Positions 1 through 7,437 of a DNA stretch of 64,000 nucleotides are shown here, in pieces. How positions within the stretch are numbered: position 1 is the stretch's first letter; each line of letters opens with the position of its first letter. This DNA is from Maricaulis sp048270265 (lineage in GTDB: Bacteria > Pseudomonadota > Alphaproteobacteria > Caulobacterales > Maricaulaceae). The translations under genes and the position numbers were made by a program. Location of the stretch: the NCBI RefSeq assembly GCF_048270265.1, contig NZ_JBLWTD010000004.1, positions 62,001 through 126,000 of the forward strand, written 5' to 3'. The notes beneath the pieces are model-generated. The model ran no database searches. It was not told where the DNA came from and saw only the letters and a list, made by a program, of their open reading frames with translations.

Positions 1-526
1 TACCCGCCAGAACAGACGCTCCCTCGAAGCGCACTTTTGATCCAAGAAAGACGACAACTCCTGGAATTCCGTCAATCCGCCTTGCCAAATCCAATAAAGG
101 CTCATTCGGCGCGATTTTCAGAACGTGAGCACGAAAGGCGTTCGCCATTTCTTCAGCGGACTCGTAATTCTCTGCCGGCACTTCGAATACATCCACAATG
201 TCTGGCAAATTGACTCGTGGAGGGAGCACTTCCAAAGCCGCCAAGACCATGCTTGCGAGACGCTCCCTCGAGGTATCCTCGGCATCAACATGGCCGACAG
301 CACGGAATGCCACTCGCATGCTGTGCTTAGACTGTGAGGGCAGCTCCCCACGGGCAATATACTCCGCAGGAATTCTCAGAGCTTCAGAGATCAGTCGAAC
401 CTCTCGCAAATTTGCTCGCTCTCCTTGAAAGAGCGCCGTCAGCCGATCCACAGGCAATTTTGCCTTCTGGGCCAACCGTTCGGGCGATATTTCCGTCGCT
501 TGCAAGAATTGCTCGATCTGTGGCAT
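1..526 (-). CDS. XRE-type HTH protein, probable ImmA/IrrE-family peptidase-regulator (partial, N-terminal 175 residues)
   Basis: Reading leftward from ATG at 526, the frame stays open to the window edge, so the C-terminus is missing. The first 60 residues (MPQIEQFLQATEISPERL...) have the pattern of a short XRE/Cro helix-turn-helix. After about residue 100 the protein resembles the start of an ImmA/IrrE (COG2856) metallopeptidase domain, with LLDLARRIDGIPGVVVFLGS near the edge. Family members usually cleave a repressor or act as regulators in phage, ICE and toxin contexts. The zinc-binding HExxH would lie beyond the window, so peptidase function cannot be confirmed. The ATG overlaps the stop codon of the upstream gene (TAATG), so the two are translationally coupled. 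The DNA here is less GC-rich than most of the window, suggesting transfer. Family assignment is inference. Confidence 0.7.
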   Translation of the reverse strand, partial: MPQIEQFLQATEISPERLAQKAKLPVDRLTALFQGERANLREVRLISEALRIPAEYIARGELPSQSKHSMRVAFRAVGHVDAEDTSRERLASMVLAALEVLPPRVNLPDIVDVFEVPAENYESAEEMANAFRAHVLKIAPNEPLLDLARRIDGIPGVVVFLGSKVRFEGASVLAG

Positions 527-1098
527 TACGGTTGCGCGTTCCAACGATCAATCCAAGCCAACATCTCGCCCACTTGGCGGTCATCCAACTTGGAATGTCT
601 CCCGATCATATCGATTGCTCGGTTCGCAATTGGCTTCCTCATCACTTCAGAGAGCGCCTGAAGCGACTGTGCGCGCGCCCTCTCTACAGCCCGCGGCGCG
701 GAAACGAAGGCCGGCCTGTCTCCAATAATGTAGTTTTGCGCTCTCCGGGCGAAACCGTCATTGGAATGAGTGTCCAAAGGATGCTTGTTGCCATTGGCGT
801 CCACGGCGATGTTGCCCAACAAACGATCACCGTCCATTCGCAATCGATTTTCGGGGAAGCGATTGAATGCCAGCTGCGCAGAAATTTTCTCGGCAACTCG
901 AAAACCACCAACAATATACTGCTGAACGATTGGCCGCTTGCCGCTAATCATAAAAATGTAATCACCAAGCTCAACTACACGCCGAATATTCGGCATGCAT
1001 GCCCCCAGTGAGGGTCGCGGCCCAAATATGGGATCGTTTAAGTCATTTGCAGCGGCAGGGTCTGCGCCCTTGCCAGTGATGTATATGTAACCCTTCAC
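526..1098 (-). CDS. Nmad2-like protein (putative nucleotide-modification-associated domain)
   Basis: A 190-residue protein with a GTG start. A Shine-Dalgarno-like CGGAGG stands a few bases before the GTG, which decides this start; the overlapping ATG at 1100 is followed at once by a stop. The N-terminus (MKGYIYITGK...GACMPNIRRVVELGDYIFMISGK) has the layout I associate with Nmad2-type domains: a short beta strand, a Cys/Pro-Asn-Ile-Arg-Arg segment, then Gly-Asp-Tyr-Ile and a Ser-Gly-Lys turn. It is followed by a strand like VGGFRVAEKI. Nmad domains have been predicted to act in DNA base modification or its recognition, with no firm biochemistry known to me. It sits between a zinc-ribbon gene and an XRE/ImmA-type gene with overlapping or near-zero spacing, so it is one operon. 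Coding is well supported; the family call is tentative. Confidence 0.5.
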   Translation of the reverse strand: MKGYIYITGKGADPAAANDLNDPIFGPRPSLGACMPNIRRVVELGDYIFMISGKRPIVQQYIVGGFRVAEKISAQLAFNRFPENRLRMDGDRLLGNIAVDANGNKHPLDTHSNDGFARRAQNYIIGDRPAFVSAPRAVERARAQSLQALSEVMRKPIANRAIDMIGRHSKLDDRQVGEMLAWIDRWNAQP

Positions 1099-1099
1099 A

Positions 1100-2176
1100 T
1101 TAAGCCTCCGGAAAAACTTTTAGACGTTCCAATACTTTAACAATGGGGTTTGCGATCACTTTAGTTCGACCGTTAGGTTTCTGGCTGCAGCCACAAGCAA
1201 CGCATACTATATCAGCCGCCGGAACGAAAGCGGAACTTTTGCGGGAGTCAAGCTCCGCTCCACACATTTGGCAATCATACGACCCCACGTATTGCCGAAC
1301 CTCAGGCAGAACCTGTTGGATCATGTAGAGACGGACTAGGCCCTCATCCAAACTGACGCCATCAACCGTGACGGAATGATAAGTTTCGTCGATGCTGCGG
1401 TGGCCTTGCGCATCATAAGCATGAACATGAATGCCGTCCTGCTCAGCACGGGATGACGTCCAAAGCAGCGACGGATTCGACGCCCAAATCTGGACGCCTC
1501 CGCGATATTCTCTTTGGTCGATTTCGATACTTTCGGTCGCTCGAATTCGATTGGGACTGGGAAGAAAGATGGGGCAAGCCCGCCTTATGTAAATAATTGG
1601 GTTGGATACGGACCGAAAATCGGCCCTGAAATAGCGACCACACTTTTCACACAAATGCTTCTGGTGCTCAAAGGTGGCGAACGCCCCTTGATCCAAATGT
1701 ACGTGGGAACAGTTAGGACAAATTTCCGAACTCATCCTCAACTCAAGATGCTTTGAGACGAGGTACGACAACGCCATCGCTCTATCGATTCGAACCTCAC
1801 CCTCATCAAATAAATCAAGTGAATAGGGGATTATTAGCTCGTCAACGGTTCGGTCGATTGACTTCTCGTCAAGGTCCACAGCCCGGCGGGCATGCACGTG
1901 CACGCCCGGGGGCTCAACCGATGCGGCGCCAACAGACAACGGCCGGCTATCTAATACTGGCGGCACCGCACCCCATATGCCAATTCCCCCGGGAAAATCG
2001 CCTGGGTCTAGTCTGAGCGTCTCCTGGCTCTTGTCTGACCGGATGGCTTGGCCGCACTCTTCGAGCCGGACACCATATTTTCCGGTCGCGGAACAAAAGT
2101 GCGTGCGACACCACCAGCGTTCCGAGCCATTTCGGGCCTTGCCTGCGTAAGTTATCTCACAGCGAGATATTGCCAA
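1100..2176 (-). CDS. Hypothetical protein with two treble-clef or zinc-ribbon-like Cys motifs
   Basis: A 358-residue protein I do not recognise. It has two CxxC pairs that could form a zinc ribbon near the middle (CPNCSHVHL...HLCEKCGRYF, about residues 152-183) and another set near the C-terminus (CQMCGAEL...VCVACGCS, about 304-331). Between them and before them are two similar segments carrying GIxIWG/GVQIWAS and GVHVHA/GIHVHAYD, so the protein looks like an internal duplication of a beta-rich domain plus zinc ribbon. No ATG exists in frame after the last upstream stop. The TTG at 2176 has a GAGG five bases before it and is taken as the start, although a 5' truncation is possible. It is the first gene of the leftward operon with the Nmad2-like and XRE/ImmA genes. 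Function unknown. Confidence 0.65.
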   Translation of the reverse strand: MAISRCEITYAGKARNGSERWWCRTHFCSATGKYGVRLEECGQAIRSDKSQETLRLDPGDFPGGIGIWGAVPPVLDSRPLSVGAASVEPPGVHVHARRAVDLDEKSIDRTVDELIIPYSLDLFDEGEVRIDRAMALSYLVSKHLELRMSSEICPNCSHVHLDQGAFATFEHQKHLCEKCGRYFRADFRSVSNPIIYIRRACPIFLPSPNRIRATESIEIDQREYRGGVQIWASNPSLLWTSSRAEQDGIHVHAYDAQGHRSIDETYHSVTVDGVSLDEGLVRLYMIQQVLPEVRQYVGSYDCQMCGAELDSRKSSAFVPAADIVCVACGCSQKPNGRTKVIANPIVKVLERLKVFPEA

Positions 2177-2349
2177 TCGATCCTCATTCGCCCGAGTTCG
2201 GCGTGCGTAATGAACAGGGACGCCGAACCATACATCTTTGGATAGAGCGCCAGGCTACACACACGCATTATATTGGCGATCTGGCAATAGAAAGGTCAAA
2301 ATTTAGGGCACATGCGATTCCTTCCCCCAACCCCATGCCAGCGAGCGGG

Positions 2350-2429
2350 CCGTATCAAAGCCGCGCCGTCAAGGCCGCCTTCAGCACCGCGGAGCGGGCA
2401 TGCGCCTTGACGGCGCGGGCTTGATACGG
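2350..2429. repeat. Large inverted repeat (26-bp arms)
   Basis: Arms at 2350-2375 and 2404-2429 are reverse complements with two mismatches near the middle, separated by a 28-base spacer. The RNA or single-stranded DNA could form a long hairpin. It lies between divergent transcription units and has no T-run, so it is not a simple intrinsic terminator. It may be a REP/MITE-type palindromic unit or a recombination or regulatory structure. Confidence 0.7.
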
Positions 2430-2506
2430 CGGAGTTCTCGGCAAGGGGTTTATGGGTGGGTCTGGGCGCGCGCCCTCCTCTATGTAATCTCAACCCGCTT
2501 CTTCAT

Positions 2507-2588
2507 CGTCATCCCAGCGCAGGCTGGGATCCAGGCTCATCACACGCCGCGCTCTACGAACTGGGTCCCAGCCTTCGCTGGGATGACG
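2507..2588. repeat. REP/BIME-like palindromic element
   Basis: Outer arms at 2507-2532 (begins CGTCATCCCAGC) and 2563-2588 (ends GCTGGGATGACG) are near-perfect reverse complements. Each arm also contains a smaller palindrome (CCCAGC...GCTGGG). From memory this resembles the dispersed 'ATCCCAGC...GCTGGGAT' intergenic palindromes common in alphaproteobacterial genomes, which are moved by REP-associated transposases. I saw no second copy in this window. Confidence 0.7.
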
Positions 2589-2719
2589 ATGTGTGGAAGG
2601 TTGTGCGTAGAGCCGAACTGCTCAACCCAGGCTGCCCCTAAGCGCCCCACTCAACCTTTTCCTCGCCAAAGCGCAATTTTCCGTTCAGGTTGAAAAACTT
2701 AAGCGTGGGGGGACGGGCT

Positions 2720-3682
2720 ATGCGTGATGAGTTTGTGGAATGGGTCTCGACCTATCCGAGTGACCGGGCAGCGGGCTCGAAGACGAAGGTGGGGACGCGC
2801 TCTTATCAAGCGATCATGAAGGCGGTGCCGGCGGCGCTGACTGAGCACATCGTTCATCGCAGCCGGTTTAAGCCTGAGGGCTCTACCGGCTCGGGCAATT
2901 GGACGGATATTTCCTGGGTAGCGGTGGTGGATCATCTGATCAGCCCGACAACGCAGGAGGGCTTTTACATCACCTATTTGCTCAGCCGCGATGGGAAGCG
3001 CCTTGTCTTGTCGATGCAGCAAGGGTGCAAGACACTCAGCGAAGAGATCGGCAAAGGTGCGGCCATGGTAGAATTGCAGCGCCGCGCCGCTGTTATGCGC
3101 GCACGGGCGCCAAAAGATCTGAAACGCCTGTCCACCACGGCGCCAATCGATTTGGGCACCCCTAGAAGCCACCGTTTGGGGCCGCTCTATCAGGCTGGGC
3201 ATGTTTTGGGGCGCAGCTATGATGTCGCCAACTTGCCACCCGAAGCCGAACTCGTTGCTGATTTTCGCGAGGCCATTCGGGCTCAAAAACACATCGCGGC
3301 CAATGGCGGCTCGGCGACGATTGAGAGCATGATCGGCGAGCTCATAGAAGACGGGCTGACTGAAACAAATCTGAGCTATGTGAAGCGCTATGCACTCCAC
3401 CGGGTCGCCGAGCGGAGCGCCGCACACGCCAAGGCAGTGAAGGATTATTATCCTGATGTCTGCATGGGTTGCGACAAAGATATGCGCGCTGTCTATGGCG
3501 AGGATGCCGAACGCATGCTCGACGCGCATCACCTGATCTCTATAGGCAGCCTAGCCGAAAACGAGCACGCCGCCTTCACCGTCAACGATTTCGCCCTGCT
3601 CTGCCCGAATTGCCACCGCATGATCCACCGCTTGGTGGATTCGTCGGATGTGAAAGCGTTACGGGATTTGCTGGGGAGATAG
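2720..3682 (+). CDS. McrB_N (DUF3578)-HNH endonuclease, probable modification-dependent restriction enzyme
   Basis: A 320-residue protein. The N-terminal half contains the McrB N-terminal-type DNA-reading domain (GNWTDISWVAVVDHLISPTT...GFYITYLLSRDGKRLVLSMQQG), which in known proteins recognises modified bases. The C-terminal about 75 residues form an HNH nuclease: CMGC, then DAHH, then LCPNCHRMIH, with metal-binding CxxC pairs and the His of the ββα-metal fold. This order matches McrA-like type IV restriction proteins and predicted solo defence nucleases. The ATG at 2720 is preceded by a G-rich Shine-Dalgarno (GGGGGGA); an in-frame TTG at 2690 would add ten residues. It faces away from the Nmad2-like operon, and the pairing suggests a locus concerned with modified DNA. 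Substrate specificity cannot be read from sequence. Confidence 0.85.
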   Translation: MRDEFVEWVSTYPSDRAAGSKTKVGTRSYQAIMKAVPAALTEHIVHRSRFKPEGSTGSGNWTDISWVAVVDHLISPTTQEGFYITYLLSRDGKRLVLSMQQGCKTLSEEIGKGAAMVELQRRAAVMRARAPKDLKRLSTTAPIDLGTPRSHRLGPLYQAGHVLGRSYDVANLPPEAELVADFREAIRAQKHIAANGGSATIESMIGELIEDGLTETNLSYVKRYALHRVAERSAAHAKAVKDYYPDVCMGCDKDMRAVYGEDAERMLDAHHLISIGSLAENEHAAFTVNDFALLCPNCHRMIHRLVDSSDVKALRDLLGR

Positions 3683-3787
3683 GTCCTGGGCTATGGGCCA
3701 ATCCAGCCTGTCCAGATTGCGCCTCGCCTCTCGCCAAGCTCCGGTTTTCCGTTCAAGCTGGCCATCTGGACGTGGCGGGGGTGAGCT

Positions 3788-4231
3788 ATGAAGCGTTGGG
3801 GCATCAGGGCATGGGCGATCGGTCTCATGGCACTCACGGCGTTGGCGGCCAATAGTCCGGCCCGGGCCGGGAATCCAGGCCTGGAGGTCGGACAGGTCTG
3901 GACGGTGCACAATGCGCCCAATCCCGAATTGCGGGCCCTGATTGCCCGGATCGAGCCCTTCGGAAAATCGGATATTGTCGTCCACATCTCCCTGACCGGT
4001 GTTCAGATGCAAAACCCGGACGGGGAGAGCGTGCTCACAACGGCGTCGCATCTGCCCTTCGAACAGAGCGTGCTTGTCGCCTCGCTAGACACACTCGTGG
4101 AAACCGGACAGCCCCTCGACGCCCATTTTGCGACGGGCTACCAGATATGGCTCGATGACGAGGGCGGGATTTTCACCGTGCCGGTGGCTGAGGTCGTCAG
4201 CCTGCTCCTCAATCCTGTCCCGCCTGACTGA
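3788..4231 (+). CDS. Secreted hypothetical protein
   Basis: A 147-residue protein with a clear Sec signal peptide (MKRWGIRAWAIGLMALTALA...SPARA, cleavage near residue 27). The mature part begins GNPGLEVGQVWTVHNAP and has alternating hydrophobic strands (DIVVHISLTGV). Small exported proteins with this 'GQVW...IxxIE...VHIS' layout are widespread hypotheticals. The start is an ATG preceded by a G-rich Shine-Dalgarno (GGGGGTGAG). It is likely periplasmic. I cannot assign a function. Confidence 0.75.
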   Translation: MKRWGIRAWAIGLMALTALAANSPARAGNPGLEVGQVWTVHNAPNPELRALIARIEPFGKSDIVVHISLTGVQMQNPDGESVLTTASHLPFEQSVLVASLDTLVETGQPLDAHFATGYQIWLDDEGGIFTVPVAEVVSLLLNPVPPD

Positions 4232-4305
4232 AGGCCGCCGGGCCAAGCTGGCCGGGCAAACGGCGCCACCACCCCCCAACTTATCCTCCCCCTCCGCGTC
4301 CAGCC

Positions 4306-4311
4306 TATAAT
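4306..4311 (+). promoter_or_regulatory. Perfect -10 element (TATAAT) immediately before a start codon
   Basis: TATAAT ends seven bases before the ATG of the next gene and no Shine-Dalgarno stands in between. Transcription would start at or next to the ATG, giving a leaderless mRNA. No good -35 element is seen at 16-18 bp. Confidence 0.45.
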
Positions 4312-4317
4312 CCCCGC

Positions 4318-4947
4318 ATGGCTGGAATTCGCAGATCACCTGAACTTGTTGCACGCCTGGAAGCCCGGGCGCGGTCCATGCGCGCTGAGGGGTATCGGAT
4401 GGCGGAGATTTCGCGGGCGGTCGGGGTGCCGACGCCGACACTGTATCAATGGGCAGCGCGGGGGCAGTGGCGGCAGGAGGATCTGATGCCGGCGGCGGCA
4501 CCGGTGGGGCCGGTCCCGGCCGAACCGGAACCGGATGCTGTGCCGGACGACATCCCGGCCGATGAAGATGCCGAACAGCCGAGTGTGCTGGAAGCGGCGC
4601 AGGCGGTGCTGAGACGGGCGGCACTCGACGGCGCACGCGGGCAGATGGCGCGCTCGGAGCGGGCGGCGAGGCTGGCGCGGCAATTATTCCTGCTCGCCGA
4701 ACAGGCCCAGCGGATTGAGGCGGCCGAGGCGGCGCTGCACCCGAAACCGGTCCGTCTGTCTCCGGAGGAAGTGGAGCTGTTGCGCAAGGAACTTCGCTCA
4801 CGACTCTTCCGCGACGATGCCCCCGGGCGGCAGGCCTACACGCCGCCCACCGAGGCGGACGCGCAACGAGAGCCAGCCCCCGAACCGGAGCCGCCAGCGC
4901 CGCCACGCCGGCGCGAGGCGCCCCATGTCCGCATCCGGCGGCTCTAG
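4318..4947 (+). CDS. Helix-turn-helix protein of unknown function
   Basis: A 209-residue protein. Residues about 5-50 form a helix-turn-helix like those of phage terminase small subunits and transposase-type resolvases (GYRMAEISRAVGVPTPTLYQWAARGQW). The centre is an Ala/Pro/Glu-rich linker. Residues about 95-145 are an Arg/Ala/Glu-rich helix that could be a coiled coil. The tail is Pro- and Arg-rich. It may be a small DNA-binding regulator. The start appears leaderless, with TATAAT seven bases upstream. I see no phage genes nearby, so a true terminase subunit is unlikely. Confidence 0.7.
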   Translation: MAGIRRSPELVARLEARARSMRAEGYRMAEISRAVGVPTPTLYQWAARGQWRQEDLMPAAAPVGPVPAEPEPDAVPDDIPADEDAEQPSVLEAAQAVLRRAALDGARGQMARSERAARLARQLFLLAEQAQRIEAAEAALHPKPVRLSPEEVELLRKELRSRLFRDDAPGRQAYTPPTEADAQREPAPEPEPPAPPRRREAPHVRIRRL

Positions 4948-5156
4948 TCCTGCCCCGCCCAGGCCGCCCGGCACGGCGCCTGCGACACCGGCCGCGGGCA
5001 GAGCAGGACGAATTTCGTCATATTTTTCAGCGATGAATAAAACTGAACCCAAATTAGGCTCAAGAAAGGCAAAAAATCGCCTTTTGGCCCCATTTTCTGC
5101 AAACTTTACCTGCATAGCAGCCCGATCTTGTAAACCAAGAATGGGGACATGCCGGC

Positions 5157-5543
5157 TTGCGCACATATTCGACCAGCGAGTTCGAGATACGTATCAAGGA
5201 CGGTCTGCTGGAAATGCGGAGCGAAGGCACGCGTGTGTCCCAGACGGGCAGTGATGGCGAACGGGCCTTCAACAGCCTGTTGCGCAGCGAGTCCATCGAG
5301 ATCGCGTCCTTCGATATTCGCTCCGCCGATTTTCGCTTCACATCCGTCGAGCTGGAATCCCGCATCCGCTATATCGGCCGCCAGTGCCGCGGCATTCCGC
5401 TCGCCTTTATCGGACGCTCGGACCAGCAGGACCAGGTCCGCGCCGCGGTGCGGGCGATCGAAAAGATGGACGGGGTGGCACGGGGTTTCCGATCCCGCGA
5501 GAAAGCGCTCGCCTGGCTGGACATGATGCGTCAGCCGGCCTGA
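5157..5543 (+). CDS. Hypothetical protein, STAS/SpoIIAA-like
   Basis: A 128-residue protein of alternating strands and helices. The C-terminal pattern (GVARGFRSREKALAWLD) resembles SpoIIAA-like/STAS domain proteins, where a final helix follows 'F.s.eeAl.WL'. The start is a TTG (MRTYSTSEFEIRIKDG) because no in-frame ATG precedes it; an internal ATG at 5214 is the alternative. The 209 bases upstream are AT-rich for this window, with an imperfect hairpin (AAAGGC/GCCTTTT), and probably hold the promoter. The STAS link is weak and function is unknown. Confidence 0.6.
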   Translation: MRTYSTSEFEIRIKDGLLEMRSEGTRVSQTGSDGERAFNSLLRSESIEIASFDIRSADFRFTSVELESRIRYIGRQCRGIPLAFIGRSDQQDQVRAAVRAIEKMDGVARGFRSREKALAWLDMMRQPA

Positions 5544-5546
5544 GAC

Positions 5547-6182
5547 CTATTGCAGTGTGCCGCCGGCGCTGCTGGCGATCAGCCCGGCGACCAGGCTTTC
5601 GATCAGGGCCAGCCGCGCCGCGCTGTCAGGCGCTTCCAGCAAGTCCTGCCGCGCCTGTGGCGGCAAGGGTGCCAGCATGGCCAGCCGGTCAACCAGGGCC
5701 TCGAAGGGCATGGTTTCCAGGGTCGGCCAGTCGGTCTGGATCTGCGCGTCGCCGAACCAGATCTGCAGCAGCCGCAACAAGCGTCCCCGGTCACCGTCCA
5801 GCGGTGGGCGCGGCGCCAGGTCCTGCAGGAAGGGCCTGTAATCGACCCGGCCGATCCGGTAGGGCGTCGCAACATCGGCTTCGGCCGCCAGCTCGAACCG
5901 GCTGACACCGTCCAGCGTCACCAGATAGCGGCCATCGCGGGTCTCCACAAAGGACTTGATGCGCCCGGCCGTGCCGATCCGGCGCAGCGAAGGCTCACCA
6001 TCGGCAGGTTCGGTGACGGGCTGGATGATGCCGATATGGCCGCCCTCGCGGCGGGCATCATCGATCATGTTGAGATAGCGCGGCTCGAACACGTTCAGCG
6101 GCAGCAATTCTCCAGGCAGAAGAATACAGCCGGCGAGCGGGAAGAGCGGCAGTGAGGCGGGCAGTGTGCGTGTATCGGTCAT
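5547..6182 (-). CDS. Lon N-terminal (substrate-binding) domain protein
   Basis: A 211-residue protein made of a Lon substrate-binding domain without the AAA+ or protease parts. The opening (LPLFPLAGCILLPGELLPLNVFEPRYLNMIDDA) is the family's hallmark, followed by HIGIIQP and a VTLDGVSRFEL strand. Such solo proteins are common in alphaproteobacteria, often annotated as ATP-dependent protease La domain proteins, with unclear roles in protein binding. The ATG at 6182 was chosen because homology begins there; upstream in-frame sequence does not look coding. It is convergent with the preceding rightward gene, the two stop codons lying three bases apart. Confidence 0.85.
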   Translation of the reverse strand: MTDTRTLPASLPLFPLAGCILLPGELLPLNVFEPRYLNMIDDARREGGHIGIIQPVTEPADGEPSLRRIGTAGRIKSFVETRDGRYLVTLDGVSRFELAAEADVATPYRIGRVDYRPFLQDLAPRPPLDGDRGRLLRLLQIWFGDAQIQTDWPTLETMPFEALVDRLAMLAPLPPQARQDLLEAPDSAARLALIESLVAGLIASSAGGTLQ

Positions 6183-6257
6183 GGATTCTAGATAGGTGCG
6201 CGCACGCGGGGTGCAAGGCCGGGCATGCCGTCTTCTGCGCCCGGCCGGTGCCATGGC

Positions 6258-6297
6258 CCCGCCATCCCTGCATCTGCTCTGATGAAGGGATGGCGGG
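6258..6297 (-). terminator. Hairpin after the DUF1993 gene
   Basis: Perfect 12-bp arms at 6258-6269 and 6286-6297 with a 16-base loop lie just past the stop of the leftward DUF1993 gene. No T-run follows, so it may be an RNA-stabilising hairpin or a weak terminator. Confidence 0.5.
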
Positions 6298-6306
6298 CCG
6301 GGCCGG

Positions 6307-6819
6307 TCAGCCGGGAACGGCGAGGAAGTCGCGCTTGCCGACGGGAACCCCGATACTGCGCAGGATCGCGTAGACCATCGAGGCGTGGAACAGCACGTTG
6401 GCGAGCATGAAATTCTGCACATAGGCCTGGCGTGGCAGGGTCATTTCCTTGCCGGGGCCGGCGGGAAAGCTGATCTCGCCCATCGGATCCGCATCGATGG
6501 CCGCAACGGGCAAGGCCCAGATGGCGGCGCGGGCGGCCGCGAGGCGGGCGCGCAGGTCTGCAAAGGAGGTTTCCGTATCGGGGAGGGAGGCCGGTTCCTG
6601 ACCGGCCAGGCGCGACAGACCACGGACGGAGAAATCGCTGACCAGCTGAACCTGGCGCTTGAGTGCGAACATGTCCGGCGTCAGGCGCCAGTCGAGATAG
6701 ATCGCTTCATCGACCTTGTGCCCGGCCGCGTGTTCGGCGGCCTTGGCAAGGATGCCATCCAGGGCACGATAGGTCTGGTCGAGCTGGGTCCTGGCAATGG
6801 CAGACAGTGAAATGGACAT
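6307..6819 (-). CDS. DUF1993 family protein
   Basis: A 170-residue protein matching the DUF1993 layout throughout. The start is MSISLSAIARTQLDQTYRALDGILAKA, then DWRLTPDMFALKRQVQLVSDF, an ET-rich helix, and the terminal VLFHASMVYAILRSIGVPVGKRDF. The fold is a four-helix bundle of DinB/YfiT type; catalytic function is not known. The ATG at 6819 has AGGGG upstream, and the frame further 5' does not look coding. The length equals the usual family size. Confidence 0.85.
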   Translation of the reverse strand: MSISLSAIARTQLDQTYRALDGILAKAAEHAAGHKVDEAIYLDWRLTPDMFALKRQVQLVSDFSVRGLSRLAGQEPASLPDTETSFADLRARLAAARAAIWALPVAAIDADPMGEISFPAGPGKEMTLPRQAYVQNFMLANVLFHASMVYAILRSIGVPVGKRDFLAVPG

Positions 6820-6950
6820 CGGTATTCCCCTTGGTTGAAGGCCAAGAGATGGCGATGTTCGGGCCAAAGGGCCAGAGGGGTCAGGGTGAATACCTGTTAT
6901 GGAAAACTGCAGGACGGCCACCACGGGTTCGCCGTGATGGCCGGACGGGG

Positions 6951-7340
6951 TCAAACCCGCTCATTCCAGTTGCACAATGGCTCGCCATTGGCGTCCCAGG
7001 TCGAGAGCCGGGCAGTGAAATCAGCCTCGGTGTCGAGCAGGATGTCGGAGAGCAGCGCATCGCCTGTTCCGTTGGCGGGCACATCGCCCTCCTGGACAAT
7101 ATCGAAACCGCCACCGCCCATGCGCTGGGTCACGACCATGCGGTAATTGCCTCCCGCCTCGCCCTGGCTCCAGGCCGTCACAAGCAGCCCGTCGGGCGTG
7201 TCGGCCAGTTCAATATGGCAGGCCGATCCGGCGGCGTTGTCAGCCGGCTGGACCAGGGCCTCCGGCTCACCGGGCTGGAGCGCCAGCAGGGTTGCGCCCG
7301 CGAGCGCCGCCAGATTTGCAGCTAGTATGTTCATGCTCAT
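6951..7340 (-). CDS. csgH: Curli assembly protein CsgH-like
   Basis: A 129-residue protein with an N-terminal hydrophobic signal (MSMNILAANLAALAGATLLAL). The mature domain has the CsgH pattern: ACHIELADTPDGLLVTAW, then GNYRMVVTQ, then IVQEGD, ending with a second Cys (LCNWNERV) that would pair with the first. CsgH in alphaproteobacteria is a periplasmic inhibitor or chaperone of curlin polymerisation, so this identity fits the curlin gene just upstream. AAGGAG lies seven bases before the ATG at 7340. A 9-bp hairpin in the gap to the curlin gene may lower csgH expression relative to curlin. Confidence 0.75.
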   Translation of the reverse strand: MSMNILAANLAALAGATLLALQPGEPEALVQPADNAAGSACHIELADTPDGLLVTAWSQGEAGGNYRMVVTQRMGGGGFDIVQEGDVPANGTGDALLSDILLDTEADFTARLSTWDANGEPLCNWNERV

Positions 7341-7398
7341 GACAGTCTCCTTCTCAACTGCGCGTGACTGGGAATACGAAAGCCCGCAAGGGCCGTGT

Positions 7399-7421
7399 GG
7401 GGAGGGCTAGAAGCCCTCCCC
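7399..7421 (-). terminator. Intercistronic hairpin between curlin and csgH
   Basis: Perfect 9-bp arms (7399-7407 and 7413-7421) around a 5-base loop start 16 bases after the curlin stop codon. No T-run follows, so partial termination or 3'-end protection of the curlin mRNA is more likely than full termination. Confidence 0.55.
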
Positions 7422-7437
7422 GAACCGGCACCGGGGG

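Larger units (their letters stand above)
2177..2719. other. Intergenic region between divergent accessory genes
   Basis: About 540 bases with no convincing gene. It should hold the promoters of the leftward zinc-ribbon operon and of the rightward McrB_N-HNH gene. It also carries two separate large inverted-repeat elements, listed individually. Short frames here lack codon structure and read across the repeats. Confidence 0.7.

Noticed and set aside
334..1011. Rightward frame opposite the Nmad2-like gene
   Set aside because: The leftward genes are linked by overlaps and Shine-Dalgarno sites; the rightward frame has none and no domain.
4318..4947. Phage terminase small subunit
   Set aside because: The HTH resembles that family, but no large terminase, portal or other phage genes lie nearby.
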